Source of the DNA: Lethocerus indicus
Taxonomy: Eukaryota > Arthropoda > Insecta > Hemiptera > Belostomatidae
Length of the DNA: 64,000 nt
Reading direction: 5' to 3'
Assembly (NCBI GenBank): GCA_019843655.1
Contig: JACDQD010000011.1
Coordinates: forward strand, 18,691,333 to 18,755,332
This document shows, piece after piece, positions 11,645 through 25,141 of this stretch. How positions within the stretch are numbered: position 1 is the stretch's first letter; each line of letters opens with the position of its first letter. The position numbers and the translations under genes were made by a program. The notes below the pieces were generated by a model that was not told the origin of the DNA, did no database searches, and saw only the letters and a list, made by a program, of their open reading frames with translations.

Positions 11645-14600
11645 TATAAATCGCTTTCAACAGTGACCCGGGCGAAAATAATACGGGAAATTCGAATAAT
11701 GTTTCGGAACAGAACGGCCACCGGGAGTACATAACGCCAGAGTTATTTTCGGCGTGAAGGGAAATTACAAGTCCTGACGAGGGATGTAGCCGTAAAAGGC
11801 CCTCTGAGGCTGTAAAAAAATACACTTACACCCACTTCCGACTTACAGATTTCAGATCACTCCCAACAATATAATTTGTCCTACAAAAACCGGAGACAGC
11901 TATAAATCTTCGAGCAGAACGTATATAGGTATTACGTAATTCTTCTTTGACGGCGGTATCCTACTGACGATGGCGCGAAGCCAAAACGCGTCTAGTTTTA
12001 AAGAATATACGAGGATGAAAAGGGCAATAGTGATGATATTTTCGTTCTTCTTATTCCTTTTTCTTTTGAGAAGGCTTCCTGAAAACTGACCTTCTCCATC
12101 TGTCGTTCTCTGTCCCCCCTCCTGTTTTCTCTCTATCATTTCCTCTCTCTCTCCCTCCTCTCTCTCTCTCTCTCTTCTCCTTCTCTCTCTCTCTTGGTGT
12201 TGTTCCATCCTTGACGTTCCATTATAAGCTGCAGTCGAGAGTTGCCCGCGAGCCGCCCGGTCGAAGGCCTTCCTGGTGGGGCGCTACGTTCAGCCTCCTC
12301 CCTCCCCCACCCCGCCCCCCCACCCCCCAACCCACAGCCTAGCCGAGACCTCGCCGCTCGAGGATATACTTAAAACTCGTATTTATATCTTGTAAAGCAC
12401 TCGTGTGCACGAAATTTCAACTCAGCGGACGGACCGAATTTCCTTCCCCCCCCCCAAAAAAAAAATTATCACATTTTAAAATTATATCACTGTTATAAAT
12501 CTGAGAAGTCAGCAGCCGAGCAAGATGGCCTGAAGTTTTACAAAAATATCTCATTCAATAATTGTCAGTTCCGCTTCTGAGCGGAACCTGCTAAATCGCT
12601 GACTGTAAAAGTTGTATCGACGATTTGGCCATCAAATAGAAATAGAACCGGTCTATTGTCTAGATTTTAACTGTAGCCCCATTTTCGCGACTATCCACAA
12701 CCTCGTTTCTCGGAATTGTTTGTCGCCTCGCTAGATGTTTCAAGACGTGTCAAGAGTTCAGGGCGAAATGAATGAGAGATATTGGTTTCACCTTGGTTTT
12801 TGGACGCGGTGGTGAGGGGGGGGGTGGGTCCCGTCCTCGTTCGTTTATTAATATACAGATACGTAAAAAGTTGGTATCAGACGGGCGAATATGTTGGGAA
12901 TACTACTGAGTTAGAAAGAGATAGAGAAAGGGATTGAGCGTTGTTCCGATTGAGCGATAAACCATTGACTCGGCTACGGTTTCTGCCCCCCGCGCGACGC
13001 TTTTCCTAGAGAGGCGTCCTTCCGATTTGAAAAAATAAATTGGATTTCCTTCGGTAATCGGGGCCAAAGTCGGTCGGTTTTGAGGGGGCATTGTCCGGTC
13101 GACTGTGGACCGGAGAACTTGAAACAAAGAAAAGTCTCTTTGTTGCAACTTCAGGGGCGTAAAGTTTCCCGAACCCCCCCCCAACCCCGGTAAAAGGTAC
13201 AGAAACGTCCGCGTACCCCGTCAAGGGCTACGTGCCTCGCATGACAAGCGGAGTGCGGGGCGGATTGGCGGGAGAGGAGCTTTTGATAGGCTTTTCTCGC
13301 TCGTCGTCTCATTAATAATGCAAAACATTCCATATCGTACCGTAAACCTTGGCTACTTAAAACGCCGCCGACGACAAAACGAGGCAAGGTCGTACCGGCA
13401 GTTTTCAAACGGAAAAAAAAACAAAAAGTCGGACAGTTTCGGTTTTCAAGTTAAACAGCGACAACGAATCGGTCATTTCGGCAGCTGCAGTGGACAAATT
13501 TGAAATTCCCTATTCGAAAACTGCAAGTTCCAAATAAGCCCCGGAGGAAAGGGCAAACGTCAGCGACGCTCAGAACGATAGTTACAGTAATAAAAATCCT
13601 AGAACTAAATCATAAAATTACCGGACTTGAATTGGTTGACTTATATTTGCTGCTTCGTCTGGAAAGAACGGATTTGCGATTGAATTCAATTTCTGGGATT
13701 CCGTTAAAGCTGGGCCCTATTATTTTCTAATATCGGCATATCGTATATTCGTATTATCACAATCAGTTTGTTTTGGTCATGCCGCGGCGGCCGGACGCCG
13801 TCATGTTTGTCACGACTGTTGTTGTATTTCGTCGTAACCGAAGTTTACTCTCGCGGCGACGGAATGTGTTGTTTATTCCAGAAACCTCCGATAGCGCATA
13901 ACACGGGGCGTGAAAATATTGACCGATTTACAGGCCGATTATTCAAATTATCGGTTGTTTTGTGGAGGTCATTAAAAAAAAAAAAATTTAATATCCCCTG
14001 CGGATTCAATGGGGTGGTTGGCGATGAATCGTGGATAGAAGTTTCGATCGAGAGTGGAACTCTGCAAAGGTTTTAATCGATTCGTGAATATTTCACTTCG
14101 CCATCGTAACAATTCAAGTGGATATTTTCAAGTTTTATTTTTCCAAGCAGAGGGAAGAGTTGTGGAAGTGAATTGTAACCGGTTACGGGTTGATTTTGCC
14201 CGCTCGTTTTGGCGTCCAACGGCCGAGGGGAAAGTGCAGACTTTCTCTTTGCCCGCCGAGTGAAAGTACTTCTCGGATCCCGCTCGAGCTTACCCGCCCG
14301 GCCGGCTAAGTCCCCCACCCCACCCCCGATCGTGACTTAGCTAAGTTACGCAAAGCCCCCCCTCCCTCCATCCGCGTAACGCGGGCGAAAATCCGCTCCG
14401 TTAAAGTAATTTCTTCTTTTTTTTCTTTCCCGATCGGGTAGGAAAAACTTTCTTTCCACCGCTGCGACATTTCCTACGGAAGATTCGCTACTTCCTGTAT
14501 GACATTAAAAGGGCGAATTCTTGAGAAATGATTGTTTTAAAAACGCGACATTCACATTCTGTACGGGGGGGGATAGGTTCCGGATTTTCCATCGGCCGAA

Positions 14601-14705
14601 TACAGGAATAATACAGTGATTCACTTCGCGGTGAGTCATGTCAGTTACGGCGAGTGTAAACTATTGCACAACCGTGTTTCTGAATATCGCCTTTTTTTTT
14701 TTTTT
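11293..14705. other. Non-coding stretch with CT tracts and homopolymers
   Basis: It contains CT tracts at about 11339-11364 and 11604-11642, a CT-rich block at 12130-12195, several runs of C or G of 7-10 bases, and a perfect short hairpin at 12568-12587 (GTTCCGCT-TCTG-AGCGGAAC). Reading frames are short and lack convincing splice context. Confidence 0.55.
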
Positions 14706-15037
14706 ATATATACCTGTTTTGTGGTCTCCGATGGGTTGGAATATACTGTAGGTTCGCGATGTTTCTGTCTCCTCTCGCCGCTGTCCGGTCTTTCGCCAGA
14801 CCGGTCTTCAGTAGCGGCGTTAAGTCAACTGACAGTGACATAGACACAACACAAAACGACAAACTGACAACCGCCGAAAGTGACAGTGGGCAGTGAGGAT
14901 GCCCCCAAAAAACGTCCAAAGTGCTAACAGTGACAGTAACGCAGCGCTACTGAAGATGGCGAGCGGCCGACAAACCGGTCTAGCGAAAGACCGAACCGCA
15001 GCGAGAGGAGACAGAAACATCACGAACCCACAGTATC
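14706..15037. mobile_element. Foldback element, copy 5
   Basis: The left arm is complete from TATACCTGTTTTGTGGTCTC through GGTTGGAATATACTGTAGG and CTCCTCTCGC to GGTCTTTCGCCAGACC. The GGCCGCTCGCC part of the left arm is deleted. The centre has GTGACA-type repeats and GAGGATGCCCCCAAAAAACG. The right arm is CGCTACTGAAGATGGCGAGC, GGTCTAGCGAAAGACC, GAGGAGACAGAAACATCACG, and its outer tip is lost after CACAGTAT. Confidence 0.87.
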
Positions 15038-15914
15038 GCTTTTTTTTCTATTCAAAATTTTGCTTTCCTCAGTCGGGAACCGAAGAAGAAGCCTTCTGGA
15101 CATAATTTCACTTAAAAAAATTGATTTTATTGCTAATATAAACGTTTATCGGCCCATTATTATGTATGCCACTGCGCTATAAAACTTTTAGTGTTCCGGT
15201 TTTATTACAGTCAAATATAATATTTAATGCAAATTCCGTCCGGTCTCGGATCCAACGGGGGAGGGAGGAGGAGGGGCGCCTTGTTTTAAGACGAAAAATT
15301 ATTGTACGTTTTAATTACGGTAATTTGAAAAAAAAAAAGAAAAAAGCTGCCTCGTCACTGGGAACACTTTCGTCCGCGCAGTGAAAACGGAGCGGGCTGG
15401 GTGAAGTCATGCCACAGCAGTGTTATGCGCACTTTCACCGAAAACGAGATCAAAATATAAAAAAAAAAAAAAACAGAGGGAGGGAGGGAACGGTTCGCCG
15501 ATTCAGCTTCACTTTTCGCGGCCGGTCGCCATTTTTTCTTTCCCACATCGCTTTCATCAATCCGCCCCCCGCCACCCGAAAATCAACTTTCGGGAACACT
15601 CTCTTAATTGTAGGCCTCTTAGAGAAAACTCGCCGAATTAATACTGAAAAAAACAGAAACAATATCCCCGGATTTATTAGGCCAATTCAAATGTTCGATT
15701 CAACGGGAAATTTCGCCCCTACAACTCTCAGAAGTTATACCTCCTGAACTCTGAAAGAGTTCTTCGGGTCAAAGATCCGATTGTGTAATTTATACATATT
15801 TTTTTTAATGATTTGAAACGGCGCAAAATATCTGATAATATAGAATCCTAAGTATTTTTTTTTTTTTTAGTTATTTGTGTTTATTCAGGGCGCAAGTAAG
15901 TATCCGTATTGCAT
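15038..15914. other. Non-coding stretch, nothing recognised
   Basis: A-rich and G-rich tracts only. Confidence 0.5.
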
Positions 15915-16010
15915 ACCGTAGATTTCGTGTGTCTTTTGCCAGACCGGTTTCGGCCGCTCGCCACCCTCAGTCGGGGTTGAATGTTGTTTCGGGGGGGGGA
16001 CATCCTCCTC
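15915..16010 (+). repeat. Foldback left-arm fragment
   Basis: CATACCGTAGATTTCGTGTG is followed directly by CTTTTGCCAGACCGG, TTTCGGCCGCTCGCC and ACCCTCAGTCG. The CTCCTCTCGC segment is missing and there is no right arm. Confidence 0.7.
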
Positions 16011-16238
16011 CTAGTAGTCATCCTCCGACGAAATCCGAACTCCTATAGAATCAAAGGGGGAAAAAACAGGTTCAATTTAGACTATTTCCAATCACCGAGA
16101 GTTCTCCGACGACGAGTCTCCCTTTGAGGGAAATTGCACGAAAATTATCCGAGTCCCGGACCGATTTTGGGTAGGCCAAAATCCAGTAACGGATTATAGA
16201 CCTAGCGACGGTAATGATGATATTATTTGCTCCCGGAA

Positions 16239-16262
16239 GAGAGAGAGAGAGAGAGAGAGAAG
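16239..16262. repeat. (GA)n microsatellite
   Basis: About twelve GA dinucleotides. Confidence 0.93.
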
Positions 16263-17189
16263 CGAAAAAGAAAATCGTCCGAGCGTACGTTAAAATATCG
16301 TCAGACGGGAGAGAGCTTTCACCTGGAAGGGGCGGCCATATATTTTGTAATAAACCATTTTCGGCTTTCGCGGTTTCACCTGTCCCACGTTCTTCGTACG
16401 AATACATCTTTTCGGACAAAGACTGATAATCGTCCGCTTCCGACTATTAACATTTCCAATTTTCGATTGGTATATTGTTAAAGTAGTAATAAATTTTTTT
16501 TCAGTATTGTACTCACACGGCAAGAGTAGAAGTTTCGGTTTAAAAAAAACCGATTTCTCTCGAAAAAAACGGGGGGGCCTAAAATGAAGAGGCGTTCAAT
16601 GGAGGATTTTAAACGCAAAGTTTTGAATTGCTGTACAGAAGTCGGCCCTAAAACCGGGAGTTTAACGACAGCCAAGCGGTCGACAATTAGCGCCGTGGAC
16701 GGGCGCTAATGGCCGACTTGTAAGGGCCCGGCGTACGGCGGGTCGTACGCTAATTGTCGCTGACGGGGGGGGCGGGAATAAGGAAGAGAAAAACAGGAAA
16801 ACGGGCCCTAACGCCGGGCAGGGATTTCCCTCGACAATGGGCCACTGAGTGGGAAAATCGAGAGGGCGGGAAAACGGGAAAACGTCTTCGACGTCAAAGT
16901 ACCAGAAAATGAACCGGCCGCAGTTAGAAGTTTTCGAAACGTCGGCGGGGTGCAACCCCCGCGGTTCGGGATATGTTTCCGAATAGAGGAAAAATCCCGG
17001 AACAGCTCAACAATATATATAATCGATGGTAGCGAACCCGTTGACTAACTCCTGTATAAGATTTGGGAAACTTTTCATGTTAACCGAGTTTGGGTCTTTT
17101 ATGAAATTTTTTCGGTTTTAAAAAAATCATCCAATGTTCGTTCGAACCCCCCCCCGCTCTATAGTTGCACAGAAAATCCTACTCAATTA

Positions 17190-17285
17190 CCGTAGATTTC
17201 TGGAGTTTCTGTCTTTCGCTAGACCGGTTTCGGCGACAAGCTACGGTATTCCGACCCCACAGTTGCAGACCACAAAAACAGTTAC
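17190..17285. repeat. Mini-foldback (internally deleted copy)
   Basis: A left arm (CCGTAGATTTCTGGAG, TTTCTGTCTTTCGCTAGACC, GGTTTCGGC) is joined almost directly to the right tip (CTACGGTATTCCGACCCC ... GCAGACCACAAAAACAG). Only the outer parts of both arms survive, so it is a short near-palindrome. Confidence 0.72.
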
Positions 17286-18284
17286 TGTAAACCCGTTTAA
17301 TTAAGTCCTATACTTCGTATTGAAGCTGCACACGATTCGACACCGCGGAAGATTCACACCGGTCCAGGTCGGTAGGATTTGACGATGCTGAATAGGAAAA
17401 ACTGTCTGGATTTTTCTAGCGATTAAACGGTCCCATAAAAACAGGATGTATTTATTATTCCTACCGCCAGTAGGAAGTTGTTAGGAGTTGGACGACGGTG
17501 CCGCAGTCGTCGGTTCGGCCAGCAAAAATGAAATATTCATTCCATCAAATAATTGCTTCCTCTTTAATCCTATAAATAGTTTATAAATGTGTTTCACTTT
17601 TCTTTTTTTTTTATCGCAACTTCCCCCCTTCAAACGAGCCCCAATCGACTGCCATTAGGGGGGGAGATTCATCACGGGAGAAAGTCCGCCTCCGTGAAAA
17701 TGACACGGGCCATTAACCTCACATCACTCGACCATGTATAACATTATATATACATATACCCCGCGGTATATATTTACACTGTTAATTACGATTCAAGCCC
17801 CTTCGCAATATGTCCTTTCCGTTTCTGAAGCCGACTATCATATTTAAATATTGAATAGTAACTGAAAATGAATATTTCGCGCTGTGTTATTGTCTCCAGC
17901 CTACTGTACACGACAGTGCTCGTTAATCGGACTTTAAATATTTCCGATAAGACGATGAAATTCGACCGGAATTCGACAGTTTAACGGCTATTTCCTTATC
18001 GGAGCCGCGCGAAAGGGAATTTCAGGGGTTTGGCTGCGGGCTCGGATGAAAGAGAAAACTCTGAACATTGCGCCGATTTCGTGAGAAAGTTTTTTTTATA
18101 GAAAGAGAAAGACGGACGGTGGAAGAGGCGGCGAATTCGCCCACACAATGCGTCCCATAGTCATTTCTGGCTTCGGACCGCTTTTGACTATATCTCAAAA
18201 AAAAAAAGGGGGATGTTGTAGCTGATATATTCTGTAGACAATAAAACAGGAAAAGAACTGCATCAATACGAAATTATATACAGG

Positions 18285-18366
18285 AATACATGTTTTGTGG
18301 TCTGCCGGGGGGGGTGAATAAAACCGGTCTAGCGAAAGAACATACCGGCGAGAGGAGACAGGATTT
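18285..18366. repeat. Mini-foldback fragment
   Basis: The tip ACATGTTTTGTGGTCTGCCG is followed by a G run, then right-arm sequence AACCGGTCTAGCGAAAGAAC and CGGCGAGAGGAGACAGG. Most of both arms is deleted. Confidence 0.68.
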
Positions 18367-19544
18367 TTCTCTTTTGGGTTGGCAAAAAAAAAAAACAACT
18401 CTATCGATTATTCTATATTGGGCCAAGGGCGTATACGGGTCCTGGTAAATAATAATAATTTTTTAATTTTAAATTTAAATTTTCCCAACCGATTCTAGAA
18501 AAGCGTTTCTGCCGAAGCGGACACGCTCCCAATAGCCGGGTCTAAATTTATCTGTCCTTTTTTTTTTTTTGTTCAACGCGCATTTCGCCATGTTGACAAC
18601 TACTCATCTTTTAGTACAAAAAAAAACGGCAAAAACTCTCGATATCTCGTCGAGTTTTTTTCCCTCTCGGTCAAAATAAAACGGCCCTGGGAGTCGAAAA
18701 CCCGCGCGCGTCCCTAAACTTTTGACACCGCCAACATTGAGATTAATCAAAAGTTTCCATCTCCGGCCTAGGATCATATCTGTCATTGTGCTGTACAAAT
18801 AAGAAATATAAATTTGTTTTAAGCGGGGTTATTTGGGAGGTCGAGCAGAACTCAGCCTTCTTCGACTAACTGTGGGGATTAGTAAAAGTGCGTAATTATG
18901 CTTTGCTTTCAACGTATTCTATACAGTGTCTTGTCCAAGCCATTCTACGATTTATGCGCAGATTCGGGTTTTAATTTTTTTTTTTCGAACGATTTCGTCG
19001 AGTTAAATCGCAATTTCGGATACTTAGAAAGCGGTTCGTGGATCTATTAGACTATTCAAAAATTGAAAGCAGCGAGAGTTATAGAGTCGACGATTACCGT
19101 CGCCACCATGCTCCAGGGGAGCATAAAGAGTTTGATTATCACTCGAATTAATTTCGCCCGAAAATTATTTCAACCCGAACTATGAAAGTCCGAGAGTTTC
19201 CAGTAGAATTGGCAGTAATCAATCTAAAGAAATTTATAGGGAACAAGATATTCATTTCATACGCAGTAATGCTCGAATTAGAAGGATTATTTTAGGACCT
19301 AGCCTCACTACATGCGGTTTTTAGCGGAGCATATCTAGGCTTCAGTTTCGCAGGAAGACGTCTTTTATTCTATAAAACTGTTTTATAGGGAGAAGGCTTC
19401 GGCGTTCAAGGTGGTCCAGGAAGGGTACATTTCAATTAATTCCAGTGGTTTTCTCTCAAATTTAGAATTCGCCTAGAAACAGTTCCCAGTTCGAAAATAT
19501 AAAAAAAAAGCGTCTCCCACAAAAGAAAACTAAATGCGTACCCT

Positions 19545-19550
19545 TTTATT
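19545..19550 (-). terminator. LSM11: Polyadenylation signal AATAAA for LSM11
   Basis: The minus-strand hexamer AATAAA lies 76 bases beyond the TGA stop of the LSM11 last exon, a usual 3' UTR distance. No other canonical signal lies between the stop and this site. The exact cleavage position cannot be read from sequence. Confidence 0.75.
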
Positions 19551-19625
19551 AACAGAATTTATGTAGGAATAAAAAAAAAAGAATTAGCTCCGTACATGCG
19601 TATTTCTCGACGGTCTCTCTCTCTC

Positions 19626-19783
19626 TCAGTCGAGAACGGATATGAGCGCCACGTGTTCGCCCCTCATCAGCATCTGTGAGACGTGTCGTTCGCACTTCTC
19701 GGTCCTCCTGTCCAATTTGGTGACCAGAATCTTCGGCGCCCTCAACCTCCTCTCAGACGCCCCGGGACGCCGCATCGGAGGAC
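19626..19783 (-). CDS. LSM11: LSM11 last coding exon (U7 snRNP Sm-like protein, Sm2 motif)
   Basis: LSm11 with LSm10 replaces SmD2/SmD1 in the U7 snRNP ring and acts in nuclear 3'-end cleavage of replication-dependent histone pre-mRNA. This exon encodes the C-terminal 51 residues and a TGA stop. The end, KCERHVSQMLMRGEHVALIS, carries the Sm2 motif (MRG followed by hydrophobics) and matches the C-terminus of animal LSm11, where IRGENV-like sequence ends the protein. The acceptor is CTCTGTTTCCAG at 19784-19785. An upstream AG (TTCGTTCCCAG, near 19814) is possible but does not fit the phase as well. Two leading bases (GT) complete a codon with the final G of the upstream exon. A basic linker (PMRRPG..RRLRAPK) precedes the motif, in keeping with the long Sm1-Sm2 spacer of this family. 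The base composition is richer in G and C than its surroundings. Identification comes from family knowledge plus the other two exons. Confidence 0.92.
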
Positions 19784-22439
19784 CTGGAAACAGAGCACGA
19801 CACGCAATCGTCAACTGGGAACGAAAATATACAGAGTTCGGAACTCTACTGGTCTAAAAATTCGAGGCCGCACAGAATATTTTTTTTCAACTTTTTATTT
19901 TCACACTTCCGACGTGTCCGTACGGAAAGTTTGGCGTTAATAGAAGTGGGGCATCGTCTCAAATTTGCAATTCATTATTTCGTTTCCAGGATTACTGTCG
20001 GAAAGTGTACACTTATAGGTAAAATCGGAGTACTCTAGGATTGTTTTGAACGTTTATAAACTATGAAACCGTGACGCTGCGAAATGAATTTTTCTACGTG
20101 CCCAATCGCTGAGAAATATAAAATAATATCTGCCTATCTGTAGATAACGAGGTAGGTATTATTGAGGTGTTTCTCACTCTTCGACCTCTAGGAATATCGT
20201 CACTAGTGGACTGACCGCTCTGGATTTTTTTTTTTGGTATATGCGGACTATAGAATCCGAAGAGTTTCTTCGAGACTGATATTTTTAGTCCGTAACTGGT
20301 GGGCTGCTGTTCGATTTTTGGATAAAACGTGAAAATTTTGGCATAAATCGGCTAATACTACTTTCTAATTATTAAATATTAAAATTATTTAAAGCGAAAT
20401 TACAGTTTTCTTTCACCGTAAGTAGTACAAAGAGTGGACCGTTTGCCCTCTCTCTTCCTCCGCCCCCCCCGCCCCCTGCACACGTCACGCTCTATCGCTT
20501 CCTATCCCGAGCCCACTTTCACTGTTAAGTCCGCGGACTTTATTTCACTGAACAACTTTCAGCGTTGCCGAACAGACTTGCGCTTTCTTCAGCGCTCGCA
20601 ACACAGCACTTTGTGCTGTTGTGTCGGGAGGCCGGCCATTGTCTTCCCGCTGTAATCAAGCTGTGTTGCATAAGCGAGAGTAAGAAGCTCTCCTCTTGTC
20701 TGTTCCGTTTACATATAAGTTATTAAACAAACAAAAAAAAATACGTTCATACGTCCGAACGTGAAACAAAACGAAATTTCGCCATTTATATCCCCCCGAG
20801 TACAAGTTGGCGGACGGAAGGAACAATCGATGGAATATTCGAACAATGCACTTGTGCGCAATTCCAGGGTTTAAAAAATTTAGAATCTGTCTCAACAATC
20901 GTTCAATATAATTAAAATCAAAAGATCCGCGCTAATTACAATGTCCTCCTCCACGGGCAACAAACCAAAGTGCTATGATATAAAATTACCTGAAAAAAAT
21001 ATCTCCTATGCTACTCGGAGATATTTTATTCCGTCACAATTACAATATTACAGTTATATTCAGTGATATGCTAGCACTTGCATATCCACTGCTCCAGTCC
21101 TCAGTGTGATTGTCAGGAAATCACTATAGGCGGAGGTAGTCGGGTTTGAACGGAAGGATTTAGGGGATGTTCGGCATCAAAAGAATGGGGGGTAAATTTT
21201 CTCCGGTAAGATAAGTTACAGTTCAGTTATGGAAGGGAAGTGCTTAACAGTTTGAATAATGCCAATAAAGACTTACGAGTGTACGGCTGGGTACTTTAAG
21301 ATTCCGTCCGGTTTTAAGTCCCCCACCCAACAACCCCCACCCCACCACCACACAAGCCCGTCAAGTTATAACTGGGGTCGTAATCGTGACGCGGGATTGG
21401 CGAAGCAAGAACGAAATGGGAAAAAGAAAAAAAAAAAAAAAAAAGCGGCTTCAGAGAGTGAAAGATATATATCAGTGAAAGCACAATGGCCCGGCAGCGG
21501 TGAGCGGCTGGGGCCTCTGTCCGTCGACTTTCACTTCGCGGCAAAATCGACAAAATACAGACTGCCCCGTCGGGAGGAAAATAATAAAAGACAATTACCG
21601 TTAATAAAATTCAATTTAAAAAATTGAAACCGAAAAATTTAAATTTCCTCGATGGTCAATAGACACTTGGTCGGCCACCCTGTTACAAACACGGTCGGCA
21701 ATGTTTCGGCGTTCCGTACAGCTAAAATAGTCGTTTATTTTATTTATCAATAAAATTCAATTTTTTACAGTCGAAAATTTGTTAAGGAAAATAATGTCTC
21801 GGAAACTCCGTTTGTCGCAAACAAATTTCACTCCCCAATCACCCGTCCAATCGTCCAGAACCCTAAAAAAATGTCAGTAAAAGCGGAAAATACAGTGGGT
21901 ATTGTACACTCGTTATTGGCGCTACTCGAACATCAATTTCGCTTATTATGTAATTTACAGTTGGACAAAATAAAACACGGAATACATCCACCCACTACGG
22001 TCCTGTTTAGCCCGGAAATTGTATACCCGCTGGACAAGTCTAAGAGCTTAAGCCCCTTTTTATATATAACCCGGATTAATTTCGGTACTGATGCGGCAGG
22101 GGGATAAATTTATAAAAATATATTTATTGAAAGGGATCGCGTTCAGAAACGCCCCACCGCTCAGAAACTCATCGCCGGCCAAAATCTCGATTTACTTTCT
22201 CTCCGCATTCAGAGAAAGTAGCGGTTTTTTTTTTTTAGAGTTTAAAAATACCGCTTATTTTTACGAGCGCCAAACGAGTTTCGAATACGCGATCGACGGG
22301 CAAATAACTTGTACAGTTGCCATTTTATATATATATATATATCTTATAATCGTAATACTTCAACACTAATGTAGTTATGGCCCGCGGAATGCAAGTAAAA
22401 CTCAGTGTACACTTTTCGATTTTAGTATGCACATTTACA

Positions 22440-22605
22440 GGTTTTGAATACGCGCGCCGGTTTCGGCCTTTCGCCAGAACGGTTTCGGCCGTTCGCCATC
22501 TTCGGTGGCTTTCTTTCGACCCGTATTATACTGCCTGCGAGAGAAATGGGAAAAAGCATCCCGCGTGACCGCTACTGAGGGTGGCGGGCGGCCACCAGCT
22601 GAATC
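22440..22605. repeat. Diverged foldback element
   Basis: The left part is CGCCGGTTTCGGCCTTTCGC, CAGAACGGTTTCGGCCGTTC, GCCATCTTCGGTGGC, with the GGTTTCGGCC segment doubled. The right part is ACCGCTACTGAGGGTGGCGGGCGGCC. The outer tips are gone. It lies inside the LSM11 intron. Confidence 0.65.
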
Positions 22606-24756
22606 CCCGGGCTGGGAAAAAATTGTATTTTGCGTCTTCAGTCGTACCGTCCTGATTGTTTCGGCCGTTCACTCTCTTCCTTTTCATGTTGACAAACAGC
22701 TCCGTCGTAATTCCACGACTTTGATTGCCTTCGGCCGTCTTAAAAATAGAATTTACAGCTCCGTTTTCCAGAGATCAAAGCGACTCCGTCCTGCTATGGA
22801 GGAGGTTTCGAAGGCGTCGGTTTCGGGTTCTTTTGAGAACCCGACGGTCACCCCCATTTTGTGCACTTTCTCCGCTCTCCAACCGCGAAGAGTGGCCAAC
22901 TTTTTGGTCCGTTCGTTTGGAAGGGGGGGGGGCGCTTTTGAACTTAAAAAGTTCACACTCTCTCTCTCTCTCTATCTCTATCTCTCCATTTCGACAGTAT
23001 AATCCGTTTCGAATTGTCCATAATCTCATCTCTCGCTTATCCCCGGTCAATTGTGGCCAAAATCTATTCACCGGTCGCAGTGGGGATCCACTGCTATCAC
23101 CCCGATTATATACCAAAAGCGAATACAAATACAGGAAAACTCGATTTTGATCGAGACGGCCACGCGGGCCTCTCCACATTTACGCTCACGAGACTAAATA
23201 TATATATGTGTGTATTGTGCGCAATATTACGTAATAAAATTACACTCACGTGAATTTTTAAAACTCACAATAATTAAATGCCGACTGGCACCTCTTCCCA
23301 TGTATTTTACGCGAGACTTATTTATTTCGTAATAATTTCCCGTAAACTGTTTTATAGCCACAACTGTACGGCAGAATAGGCGACATTGATGTTGAAGTAG
23401 CACTAATAATAAATAGAGCGTAATGAAGGAGAACCCCGTTGGCTTTTTTTTTCTATTTTTCTTTTATATTTAAATCGCTAGTTCACTTTATTTTCAGGCG
23501 TTTTTGACCATATAATTTCTACTTTATTGTTCGGGGAATGTTATATACAAATCTATCATTTAGTCTTCAGTTGCACGATGCTATAACCACACCTGTTTTT
23601 GTACGTACAGCAATAGGTTTTCATCCTTCATTCAGTTATTTTCCTCCCTGCAGTTTATCAATCAGTTTTCCGCCTTGAACCGTTCAAATGTCGCCGCAAT
23701 TCTGGTGATCCTGTCGAAAACGTTATTGACACAATAATGCCAATAATATTCGGTGACATTGCATAATAAACTAGCTGAGGACTTCGAGTAAGGTGAAATG
23801 CACATGGGGGGACGACTAAGAGAGATGACGAATACGGACATGTGGGCACTCCTAATGCGGAACAACAATGGCCGGACTTAGTTCAAGTCCCCGTCCCCCT
23901 CCCCCCCTCCCAACAACTTAGCGACGCCAGAATCTGCCTTTTAAGTCCGACGCGGACTTGGAATACGAAATTCAAAGAGGCGGAACTCTACGGCCTGCGT
24001 TTGCAGTAATCATAGTTGAATAGAAATTCTACAATATGACATCAAACACGAATAAGCGATGATGTTTAACCGTGTCAATATAAATTCGTATAAAAGCGTT
24101 GTTCCTAGAATCGAATACCGGGAATAGGCGGCGGTTCTTTGCAATTTCCTTGTCCGATGGCCTTAACTGTTATAACTGCAATGACCTTCTAATCCTTTCG
24201 TAGTGCAGTAGTACTTGCCGAGCGGCTTGAAGAAAAAACTACGACCGGACGAATAATAGCGCTATATTTATTATATGAATTTTATGTCGGTCAGTTTGTA
24301 GGAGGGCGACGACAATTGGGGTTGAAAGGGAAGATCAATATATCGCAGAAATACATAGCGATAATACATTTACTGAAGACTAATGTACACACAGCAGAAG
24401 TGCAGATGAGTCGCATGAGCCAGTCTATTATTAGGGCCTCTAGTCTATCTCGCACCAGTGCGATTTATATAGCGCTCTATAGCTAAAATAGTGTTTGCGG
24501 ATAAGCGAACATAAAAACTGATGTTTCTTAACGATATTTTAGGAACATAACAGTTTGTTTTTTCAATTGGAAGTTTGTCGCCAGTTTTCAGGCTTCTCAA
24601 GACATTTCAATAGTAGTTCGTATCTGTCTATATAGAAAGGGTTGACATTTCTGTCACTTATGGTAGTAAAAAAAAAATAATAAAAATAATATCGATATCT
24701 CGATGGTCGATTATCGATTGTATCAGACGGGCGGATCATTGACGTTGACCTTACTC

Positions 24757-24813
24757 ACTCCCTCCCTCTCTCTCCCTCCCTCCCTCCCTCCCTCTCTCTC
24801 TCTCTCTCTCTCA
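24757..24813. repeat. CT/CCCT-rich simple repeat
   Basis: (CCCT)n and (CT)n mixed, pyrimidine-rich on the plus strand. Confidence 0.93.
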
Positions 24814-25141
24814 GACTCCGTTCAAAAGCTCAAAGGTCGACCTTGAGTCCTTGGTCGACGCGAGGTGATCCTCGCATCAAGGTCCTGGGCGCGCGTGCGT
24901 GCGTGAGCCGTTCTCACAAGGTCCACCCCATCAACCCCCTCATACCATCACATATCACTATAACGACCGGGGCCAAATTTATATATATGTAAAGTGCATG
25001 CAATATACGGGGCATGAGGCCGCGCGAAAATAATAATAATGTCGGCCTTTTATGGAGAAAACTGGGAAATATCAACCCAAGGAGATGATGGGGGGGGGGG
25101 GTGGGGAAGGTCGACACGTACGCATTGTCCTCTGTTTCCAG

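Noticed and set aside
20981..21000. Minus-strand TTTTTTCAG|GTAATT in the LSM11 intron as a further ratchet site
   Set aside because: The donor half lacks the G at +5 (GTAATT, not GTAAGT or GTGAGT) and there is no second donor nearby.
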